Shown here in pieces: positions 7,540-12,910 of a stretch of DNA of 16,967 nt (position 1 is its first letter; the number at the start of each line of letters is the position of its first letter). A program made the translations under genes and the position numbers. The notes beneath the pieces were generated by a model. The model worked only from the letters and a program-made list of their open reading frames with translations. It was not told the origin of the DNA and ran no database searches. The stretch is from Candidatus Mesolinea sp. UBA5823 (GTDB lineage: Bacteria; Chloroflexota; Anaerolineae; Anaerolineales; Anaerolineaceae): positions 11,083 through 28,049 of the forward strand of contig DICP01000110.1 of assembly GCA_002417685.1 (NCBI GenBank), read 5' to 3'.

Positions 7540-7932
7540 ATGATAAACCTGTTCAAAACATTAGAAATCCATTTTTGGAATATATTGCTGCCAATAGGGA
7601 AAAGGGGGCATGAACGTAAAGAGGCGATTGCCCCACCCCCTTCAGCTCCTGATGAAGTGCGATTGGAATACTTGGCTCAGAATGCACAACAGGTCATAGA
7701 TCCTGAGCCAATCCGTTCAATATTATCCCAGCAATCTAGAGAAGCCGATCTAAGCTCTCAGCCAACCATAAAAATTGAGAAGCGAGGTGGACGAAGTTCC
7801 ATCTACTTGGGCACTACGGTCCCAACAAAAGCAATTAAACAAAAAATAAAGCGGGGGGAAGCATTTATGCTAGTCGTATCTTCTTTTCTGGGGCTGCTTA
7901 TTGGTATCCTGATAGCATTTTTCGTGAAGTAG
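7540..7932 (+). CDS. Tail-anchored single-pass membrane protein, unknown function
   Basis: A 130-residue protein with one hydrophobic helix at the very C-terminus (about 108-129, ending in a single Lys), so most of the chain is probably cytoplasmic. The N-terminus (1-19) alternates bulky hydrophobic and polar residues and could be an amphipathic helix. A proline-rich, charged middle (30-75) looks disordered, and RGGRSSIYLGTTVP (82-95) may be a short folded element just before a basic segment and the membrane. AGAGGA about 11 bases upstream serves as ribosome binding site. It is the last gene of the run with ftsZ (8 bp after the 72-aa gene). I do not recognise the family. A membrane protein encoded just after ftsZ could be a tether or divisome accessory factor, but that is inference. 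Confidence 0.7.
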   Translation: MINLFKTLEIHFWNILLPIGKRGHERKEAIAPPPSAPDEVRLEYLAQNAQQVIDPEPIRSILSQQSREADLSSQPTIKIEKRGGRSSIYLGTTVPTKAIKQKIKRGEAFMLVVSSFLGLLIGILIAFFVK

Positions 7933-7977
7933 AATTTTTTCGTCACGATTAGCAAAATGTATGTATTGAAAATTGAT

Positions 7978-7988
7978 TATAATATAAT
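7978..7988 (+). promoter_or_regulatory. Overlapping TATAAT boxes, possible weak promoter
   Basis: TATAATATAAT contains two perfect -10 hexamers that share a T. No -35 hexamer lies at 16-18 bp. The surrounding 7933-8095 region is AT-rich and otherwise holds no gene or hairpin that I can support. Confidence 0.25.
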
Positions 7989-8056
7989 GGCTATGCGCAA
8001 TACTTCTAGCTATTGTCTCACGCATTCTTATAAACATGTATTATGCCTTTTTCATG

Positions 8057-8062
8057 TATAAT
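8057..8062 (+). promoter_or_regulatory. Candidate -10 box for the 8096 gene
   Basis: TATAAT lies 33 bases before the ATG at 8096, with an expected start near 8069 and a leader of about 27 bases that includes the GAGGT ribosome binding site. A -35 is not evident. If real, it excludes translation from the in-frame ATG at 8036. Confidence 0.35.
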
Positions 8063-8095
8063 TCAGCCACTAATAATAAATGTATGAGGTCTGGA

Positions 8096-9688
8096 ATGGC
8101 AGTACCGCAGAATAATTCAAATAATGAGCGCTGGAAAAATCTCACGATTACAGACGCAGACTTACAATATTTACTGGCTTACCTTTTTGAAACAGAAACT
8201 CCTCTTTCCATTGAAAGTTTAGCCAGAATTCTCGTCCATAACCGCTTAGAACATGAAAGAAAAGTGCTTGAAGAACGTCAGAAGACCCTAGGCAAAGTTT
8301 ATCTCCCTAAAGAACAATACACGCCCGGGGAACAAATAACGTTTCCACATTTGGATTGGAAAAGCGGAACGGTTAGTGCTGCCAGGCAGGGGAACAACCC
8401 TGAAATCGGGGACTTCAAGGTAATCACCGTTGAATTCGAGGACGGTGAAAAGCGCGAATTTGCAGCTGAATTGGCAGAGCATCCCCTTAATACCCAACGT
8501 AATAAAGTTGATTCTAGCGATGATCAGACAGTTGAAACGGTGCTCAAGACCTATGGAGCAGATATCAGGAAGAAGCTGCGGGTAGCGCTCGAAGAGCAAA
8601 GCGATATCGTCCGCATTGGTGGAACATGGTTTCCAAAGTCTTTGCTCATCGACATTAACCAGGGTTACCTTAATCTCGCTGAAGCTTTATTGGATGCCCA
8701 AAAAGGCGGACCGATGAGCCCCGAAGAGTTGCTCAAGCAAATGGAACTCGATCAGACAGATAACTTGAAGCTTTTAGAGTTCTCTCTCAACTACGCGATG
8801 CAAGAAGATCCACGCTTTGATGAGGTTGGAACAAGCGGCAAAATTGCCTGGTTTTTACGCCGTTTCGAACCTGAAGAGGTTCGGGAAGTGCCGCTTTTTC
8901 TAAGAGTTGAACCTGAAGTTACTGAAGTTACTGAACTTCCTGAAATTTCCGAGGACACACTTAAGATGATCCTTAGCTTAAATGATGAGTTGACCCTAAG
9001 CGAAATTCCAGAACCCGAGGAACGAATTAACCAGGCATCTATTGTCCTAAACTATCCTCATTGGCGTACTGGTACTCTCCCAATTACTCCAGCGACAGCC
9101 CAAATCTTCCCGACAGCTTTGGAAACAGAGCATGTTAAATTTACGCTCGTGGATGCACAAAATGATGAAGAAATTTCTGCCTGGGTTGTTCGTCCGCATC
9201 GATACGTCTTTGGTGTGCGTGATTGGTTCGAAAGACAAAACCTCATTCCTGGGAGTATTATCGAAATTGCTGCCACTGAAGACCCTAGTGTCGTAAAAAT
9301 CGTACCGCAGAAAAAGCGCTCGAATAAAGAATGGATCAAGACCGTCCTGGTCGGTGCCGATGGTGGTTTGGTTATTGCATTGTTGCGGCAACCAATTTAC
9401 GCAGGCATCCATGATCGCATGGCTATTGCTATCCCGGATGTCGTTTCCCTCGATAATTTATGGAACCAACGGCGCTCAAAAAATATCAGCCTGAGATCGG
9501 ACGTAAAACGCATGATGACCGAGCTCTCTAAGCTAGACAATCAGAGACATGTCCACTTTATTGATTTGTATGCCTCGATTAATGTTATCCGCCGCACACC
9601 ACCTTTTGATCTGTTAGAAGTCTTATCGAAGAGCAGCGAATTTGTTCATGTTGGAGATAATTATTACAACTTGGCAGAAACAGACTAA
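8096..9688 (+). CDS. Uncharacterised 530-aa protein with winged-helix-like segments
   Basis: The start at 8096 has a strong ribosome binding site (GAGGT, 5-6 bases upstream); an in-frame ATG 60 bases earlier has none. I do not recognise the family. The N-terminus (about 18-65) is helical. Residues about 78-135 look like a small beta barrel of the KOW/SH3 type, with a PEIGDFKVITVEFEDG stretch. Three places end in a similar pattern of hydrophobic-x-x-hydrophobic-Gly followed by an aromatic: IVRIGGTWF (171-179), FDEVGTSGKIAWFL (241-254) and FVHVGDNYYNL (516-526). These look like the wing of winged-helix domains, the second preceded by SPEELLKQM. An acidic linker with a VTEVTELPE repeat lies near 280-290. 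A further globular part (about 320-445, with VRDWFERQNLIPGSIIEI) could be a beta-rich DNA-binding-type fold. No membrane helix. Nucleic-acid binding is the best guess, not a demonstrated function. It is followed 11 bp later by a companion gene. Confidence 0.75.
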   Translation: MAVPQNNSNNERWKNLTITDADLQYLLAYLFETETPLSIESLARILVHNRLEHERKVLEERQKTLGKVYLPKEQYTPGEQITFPHLDWKSGTVSAARQGNNPEIGDFKVITVEFEDGEKREFAAELAEHPLNTQRNKVDSSDDQTVETVLKTYGADIRKKLRVALEEQSDIVRIGGTWFPKSLLIDINQGYLNLAEALLDAQKGGPMSPEELLKQMELDQTDNLKLLEFSLNYAMQEDPRFDEVGTSGKIAWFLRRFEPEEVREVPLFLRVEPEVTEVTELPEISEDTLKMILSLNDELTLSEIPEPEERINQASIVLNYPHWRTGTLPITPATAQIFPTALETEHVKFTLVDAQNDEEISAWVVRPHRYVFGVRDWFERQNLIPGSIIEIAATEDPSVVKIVPQKKRSNKEWIKTVLVGADGGLVIALLRQPIYAGIHDRMAIAIPDVVSLDNLWNQRRSKNISLRSDVKRMMTELSKLDNQRHVHFIDLYASINVIRRTPPFDLLEVLSKSSEFVHVGDNYYNLAETD

Positions 9689-9699
9689 CAGGAGATTAA

Positions 9700-10125
9700 A
9701 TGGATTCTAAGTTCTCAAGCCTAATCAAACCCACGCTAAACACGAAGTTTAGAGTTGATTTTGATTGGTGGAAAAATCAGGACCAAAACTGGAAAGTCTA
9801 CCTCCAATCCTTTCTCTGCGAGGAACATAAAAAAATTTTAGCAAACTTTAGCTACGAAGATCAAATTGACTTGGTCAATCCACAGACCGGTGAGGTTACA
9901 AAAGAAGATGCCCTTCTCTATACGCTCATTAATCACTGTGCCCGTCAACCCGATTTTCTTTCTGAGAACACTGCCTTAGTCGACTCCATCTTTAAAATCT
10001 TTTTGGTCAATCAAAATCAGCCGCTAACACCGGTTGAGCTTTCTAAGCTCATTAATCGACCTGCAGATCTAATTCTTAGAACGATAGGCTCCGGAAAAGT
10101 TTATCGAGGAATAAAGCCTATATAA
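9700..10125 (+). CDS. Uncharacterised 141-aa companion protein
   Basis: AGGAG six bases before the ATG gives a clear start, 11 bp after the 530-aa gene, so the two are cotranscribed. The N-terminal half (17-90) is rich in aromatic and charged residues (FRVDFDWWKNQDQNW). The C-terminal part (about 92-141) reads like a winged helix: two helices, then LTPVELSKLINRP as a recognition-helix-like segment, then LRTIGSGKVYRGIKP, which shares the hydrophobic-Gly-aromatic ending seen three times in the upstream protein. No membrane segment. I do not recognise the family; a small DNA- or RNA-binding partner of the 530-aa protein is the simplest reading. Confidence 0.7.
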   Translation: MDSKFSSLIKPTLNTKFRVDFDWWKNQDQNWKVYLQSFLCEEHKKILANFSYEDQIDLVNPQTGEVTKEDALLYTLINHCARQPDFLSENTALVDSIFKIFLVNQNQPLTPVELSKLINRPADLILRTIGSGKVYRGIKPI

Positions 10126-10157
10126 TTAGCCTAGTTTGTTATACAATAAGTTTGGAA

Positions 10158-10230
10158 GCCCTTGTAGCTCAATGGACAGAGCAGCAGCCTTCTAAGCTGT
10201 TGGTTGCAGGTTCGAATCCTGTCAAGGGCG
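10158..10230 (+). tRNA. tRNA-Arg, anticodon UCU
   Basis: A complete 73-base cloverleaf: acceptor GCCCTTG with CAAGGGC, D stem GCTC/GAGC, anticodon stem GCAGC/GCTGT (one G-U), loop CTTCTAA with anticodon TCT at 10191-10193, T stem GCAGG/CCTGT (one G-U) with loop TTCGAAT, and discriminator G. It reads AGA codons (and possibly AGG). CCA is not encoded. A TACAAT at 10142-10147 could be its -10 box, but there is no matching -35; read-through from the upstream gene, 32 bases away, is also possible. No integrated element or duplicated 3' end is seen nearby. Confidence 0.95.
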
Positions 10231-10313
10231 CCTCTGGCTATAAATCGATAGATTATCTAGTTAAGCCATCATGACCATGCAAGATAATATCTAAAAACGA
10301 AAGGAACAAAACG

Positions 10314-10676
10314 ATGAAATTTGTAGCACGTTGGTTAGCCATTTTTCTGGCACTTTTGGTGGCTGCATGGTTAGTCCCTGGGATTCAGGTCAGCGAAGGT
10401 AGCTGGGGCGCTTATGCGGTGATGGCTTTGGTGCTTTCCTTGCTGAATGCCACCTTACTGCCCCTTCTTAAGGTTGCCTCGTGTGGGATGATTATTTTAA
10501 CCTTAGGCTTATTCAGCTTGGTCTTAAATGCAGCGGTATTCATGTTAGCCTCGTCAATTACCGTAAACTGGTTTAATTTCGGTTTCTACGTGGAGAACTT
10601 TTGGGCTGCTCTTTTAGGCTCGATTATTGTCTCGATAGTGAATACCTTGGTCAGCCGGGCTTTAGTCGAAGATTGA
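10314..10676 (+). CDS. Phage-holin-4-2-type small membrane protein
   Basis: A 120-residue, very hydrophobic protein with four predicted membrane helices (about 5-22, 31-52, 56-80 and 94-116). It matches by eye the YvlD-like family annotated as 'phage holin family 4, superfamily 2' (WLVPGIQV near the end of helix 1, then SLLNATLLPLLK and an LNAAVF motif). Despite the name, these are ordinary chromosomal proteins of unknown function in many bacteria, and nothing else here suggests phage. AAAGGA upstream of the ATG gives the start. It stands alone between the tRNA and a strong terminator; the 83 bases after the tRNA show no clear promoter, so it may be read through from upstream. Confidence 0.85.
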   Translation: MKFVARWLAIFLALLVAAWLVPGIQVSEGSWGAYAVMALVLSLLNATLLPLLKVASCGMIILTLGLFSLVLNAAVFMLASSITVNWFNFGFYVENFWAALLGSIIVSIVNTLVSRALVED

Positions 10677-10701
10677 CCATGAAAGCCCCTTTTAAAGAAT
10701 A

Positions 10702-10731
10702 AAATACCGGCAATTGCCGGTATTTGTTTTT
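10702..10731 (+). terminator. Rho-independent terminator after the holin-like gene
   Basis: A perfect 24-base inverted repeat (10702-10725) centred on CAATTG; the usable hairpin is a ten-pair stem closing a four-base AATT loop, with a GC-rich CCGGC/GCCGG core. It is followed by GTTTTT. It sits 25 bases after the stop codon and insulates the rpsF unit. Confidence 0.9.
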
Positions 10732-10741
10732 CTGATTTCAC

Positions 10742-10769
10742 TTGCATTGTAAAAATGTTGTGGTAAACT
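10742..10769 (+). promoter_or_regulatory. Promoter of the rpsF-rpsR-PPIase unit
   Basis: TTGCAT (10742-10747), a 16-base spacer, and TGGTAAACT (10761-10769), that is an extended -10 with TAAACT as hexamer. The start would be near 10776, giving a leader of about 89 bases. It directly follows a terminator and precedes a ribosomal operon, which supports it. Confidence 0.6.
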
Positions 10770-10799
10770 AATCAGCGTTAAATTCAGGAATACCTGATA

Positions 10800-10854
10800 C
10801 CTTCCACTCCTGCCCGCCCAAGGCGACCAATAGGAGCAAACCCGAGGAAAGGAG
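10800..10854 (+). promoter_or_regulatory. Structured rpsF leader, possible S6:S18 autoregulatory element
   Basis: CTCCT (10807-10811) can pair with AGGAG at 10832-10836, enclosing an inner hairpin CGCC (10815-10818), loop CAA, GGCG (10822-10825), with unpaired GCC on one side and ACCAAT on the other. The same CTCCT can instead pair with AGGAG at 10850-10854, the ribosome binding site of rpsF. The two pairings exclude each other. rpsF leaders in several bacteria bind the S6:S18 complex through a CCG-containing bulge; whether this leader matches that motif is not certain. Structure is read by eye. Confidence 0.4.
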
Positions 10855-10864
10855 CCTCAAATAA

Positions 10865-11149
10865 ATGCGTGAATATGAATTAGTTTACATTCTCCAGGCA
10901 GACCTGGACGATGCCACCACAGATGGCATTGTAGAAAACATCGAAACCTTGATCAAGAATAGCAACGGCGAAATTGACAAGGTCGACCGTTGGGGAAAAC
11001 GCAAATTGGCTTATCCCATTCGTAAAATGAACGAGGGATATTATGTCTGTGTTAACTTCAAGTGTGAGCCAGACGAAGTCGCCAATCTAAAGCGTTCCCT
11101 GGGATATAACGAGAATGTGTTGCGTTATATCATTGTTAAAAAGGCATAG
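10865..11149 (+). CDS. rpsF: Small ribosomal subunit protein bS6
   Basis: A 94-residue bS6, normal length. MREYELVYIL at the N-terminus, a central VDRWGKRKLAYPIRKMNEGYY (41-61 region) and the ending NVLRYIIVKK are all characteristic. S6 binds the platform of the 30S subunit as a heterodimer with S18, which is encoded next. AGGAG lies 10 bases before the ATG. It is the first gene of its transcript, behind a promoter and a folded leader. The ssb gene that commonly lies between rpsF and rpsR is absent here. Confidence 0.97.
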   Translation: MREYELVYILQADLDDATTDGIVENIETLIKNSNGEIDKVDRWGKRKLAYPIRKMNEGYYVCVNFKCEPDEVANLKRSLGYNENVLRYIIVKKA

Positions 11150-11160
11150 AAAGGACAAAA

Positions 11161-11436
11161 ATGACCGATTACAAATCTAATGGCAATGGCTCTAACCGCC
11201 GTTATTATTCTAAACCCAAATATTGCCAGTTTTGCACCGATAAAAATCTGGTGATTGACTACAAAAACACCGATTTACTGATGCGTTTTATTAACGAGAC
11301 CGGTAAAATTCGCCCCCGTCGTCAAACTGGCACTTGCGCCAAACATCAACGTGAAATCGCTCAGGCAATTAAGAATGCCCGTCATATCGCGCTCATCCCC
11401 TTCACTGGTGACGTGTGGTCCGACTCAAATTCGTAG
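11161..11436 (+). CDS. rpsR: Small ribosomal subunit protein bS18
   Basis: A 91-residue bS18 with the core LLMRFINETGKIRPRRQTGTC and AKHQREIAQAIKNAR. It keeps a full set of potential zinc ligands, Cys22, Cys25, Cys59 and His62 (CxxC...CxxH), the 'C+' form that many bacteria have lost. The N-terminus is rich in Ser, Asn and basic residues, and the C-terminus has a short acidic tail. It lies 11 bp after rpsF. Its TAG stop forms part of the ribosome binding site (TAGGAG) of the next gene, so the two are likely translationally linked. Confidence 0.97.
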   Translation: MTDYKSNGNGSNRRYYSKPKYCQFCTDKNLVIDYKNTDLLMRFINETGKIRPRRQTGTCAKHQREIAQAIKNARHIALIPFTGDVWSDSNS

Positions 11437-11448
11437 GAGTAATCCAGT

Positions 11449-12828
11449 ATGGCCAAAAATAATGTTCCACCCAAGCAGGTTACTAAAAAGCATGTCGCTA
11501 AACAGGAAAAAGAGGCGAAACAAACGCGTCTTCTCCTCACTGGAGCTATCGCAGTTACTGTAATTGTGGTGGTCTTACTTGGCTATGTTCTCATCGATAG
11601 ATATGTGATTACTCCAAACAAGGTAATTGCTTCGGTAGGGGAAAAAACTATTAAGGTTCGCGAATTTGAACCTATGGTCAAATACACCCGTTTGAACATG
11701 ATTAATCAAGCCGATAATTACTACTATTACTATCAAATGTTTGGCAGCTATGGTGAGTCATTCCTTACCAGTGCACAGGATTTAGTTCTTACGCTTAATA
11801 ACCCGACATCCGTTGGTGAACAAGTTCTAAACACCATGATTGAAGATATCTTGATCGAAGAAGAAGCAGCCAAGCGCGGAATCACCGTCACAGATGAAGA
11901 GCTTGCACAAGCAATGCAAGAAGCTTTTAACTTCTATCCTAATGGGACGCCAACACCTACCATTACACCCACTCCCGTAAACACACCCACGATGTCCCTA
12001 ACAGAAATAGCGATTATTCAACCTACCGACACACCTACCTCTCTTCCGACGGCAACAAATACTCCAGAGGGTTGGGAGCCCACAAACACATCAACACCAA
12101 CACTGGCACCAACCGCAACTTCTCAACCAGTTCCGACTGACGCTACCCCAGCTCTAGAGGCGACTGCGACGAGTGTGCCAACGATTACCCCCACCCCAAC
12201 TGTCTACACCACACAGGTTTTTGGCAATAACCTCAAAGATTATCAAGATAATTTAAAAATCTATGGTATCCCAACGGATGTGATCGAGAAATCAATACGA
12301 GCTCAGTTGCTGCGTGATAAAGTCAAAGAGGCAATTACCGCGGATCTTGAACCTAAACAACTGCAGGTGCACGCCAGGCATATACTAGTCGCTACAGAAT
12401 CTGAAGCGAATACCGTCCTTGAATTACTCAAGAATGGTGAAGATTGGAACAATTTAGCTGCTAACTATTCTACAGACACCGCCACCAAGAATAACGGCGG
12501 CGACTTAGGCTGGTTTGGAAAAGGTCAAATGGTAACTGAATTTGAAGAAGCTGCCTTCGCCCTGGAACCCGGGCAAGTGAGTGACCCTGTCAAAACTGAA
12601 TACGGTTACCATATTATCCAATGTCTTGCCAAAGGCGAAAACTACCTTAATGCCACCGATTTTGAAAATTACAAGACGACAACCTTCATCAATTGGCTGC
12701 AAGAATTACGAAACTCCCGCACAGATATCGTAATCGAACCGGATTGGACTGAATATGTTCCAGCGACACCAGCCGTTCCAAGCTCATTGCAAAACGCAGT
12801 CTTTAACCCAACAACTGACTCACAGTAA
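11449..12828 (+). CDS. Membrane-anchored PpiC-type peptidyl-prolyl isomerase / foldase
   Basis: A 459-residue protein that probably assists folding outside the cytoplasmic membrane. Order of parts: basic cytoplasmic N-terminus (1-26), one membrane helix (about 27-50), a SurA/PrsA-type helical domain (about 57-162, then resuming at 258-300), a Thr/Pro-rich insert (167-253), a parvulin PpiC domain (about 306-395) with VHARHILV, NGGDLGWFGKGQMV and EYGYHIIQ, and a Pro/Ser-rich C-terminus. The Ppi reaction is cis-trans isomerisation of X-Pro bonds. The helix is not followed by a lipobox, so this is a type II membrane protein and not a PrsA lipoprotein. It is the third gene of the rpsF transcript, 12 bp after rpsR, and ends before a terminator. 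Coupling of a foldase to ribosomal genes is noteworthy. Family assignment is firm. Confidence 0.93.
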   Translation: MAKNNVPPKQVTKKHVAKQEKEAKQTRLLLTGAIAVTVIVVVLLGYVLIDRYVITPNKVIASVGEKTIKVREFEPMVKYTRLNMINQADNYYYYYQMFGSYGESFLTSAQDLVLTLNNPTSVGEQVLNTMIEDILIEEEAAKRGITVTDEELAQAMQEAFNFYPNGTPTPTITPTPVNTPTMSLTEIAIIQPTDTPTSLPTATNTPEGWEPTNTSTPTLAPTATSQPVPTDATPALEATATSVPTITPTPTVYTTQVFGNNLKDYQDNLKIYGIPTDVIEKSIRAQLLRDKVKEAITADLEPKQLQVHARHILVATESEANTVLELLKNGEDWNNLAANYSTDTATKNNGGDLGWFGKGQMVTEFEEAAFALEPGQVSDPVKTEYGYHIIQCLAKGENYLNATDFENYKTTTFINWLQELRNSRTDIVIEPDWTEYVPATPAVPSSLQNAVFNPTTDSQ

Positions 12829-12847
12829 AAAAACTTTTTCTTAATCT

Positions 12848-12883
12848 ACAAGAGGCTGGCTAAAGAGTCAGCCTCTTGTTTTT
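12848..12883 (+). terminator. Rho-independent terminator of the rpsF unit
   Basis: A 14-pair stem (12848-12861 with 12866-12879, one G-U pair) closed by the tetraloop AAAG, followed by five T residues. It lies 20 bases after the PPIase stop. On the minus strand the hairpin is followed by AGATTAAG, not a T tract, so it would terminate smc only weakly if at all. Confidence 0.93.
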
Positions 12884-12910
12884 AATTGGAATTAATTCTG
12901 ATTGCGAAGC

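Noticed and set aside
7987..8061. Small open frame of 24 codons between the ftsZ operon and the 530-aa gene
   Set aside because: No ribosome binding site, atypical composition, and it overlaps promoter-like sequence; nothing supports translation.
8036..8095. Upstream in-frame ATG for the 530-aa gene
   Set aside because: No ribosome binding site, and a TATAAT box lies inside the extension; the ATG at 8096 has GAGGT at good spacing.
8906..8950. Tandem 9-base repeat (GAAGTTACT twice) in the 530-aa gene as a possible repeat element
   Set aside because: Only two copies inside an acidic linker; best read as low-complexity coding sequence.
10255..10313. Short inverted repeats (AGATAATATCT and similar) between the tRNA and the holin-like gene
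   Set aside because: Too short and AT-rich to distinguish from chance; no paired operator or promoter is evident.
10314..10676. Holin annotation as evidence of a prophage
   Set aside because: The family is a common chromosomal membrane protein family; no endolysin, structural or integrase gene is nearby.
12848..12883. Bidirectional terminator serving smc as well
   Set aside because: On the minus strand the hairpin is not followed by a T tract, so only plus-strand termination is supported.
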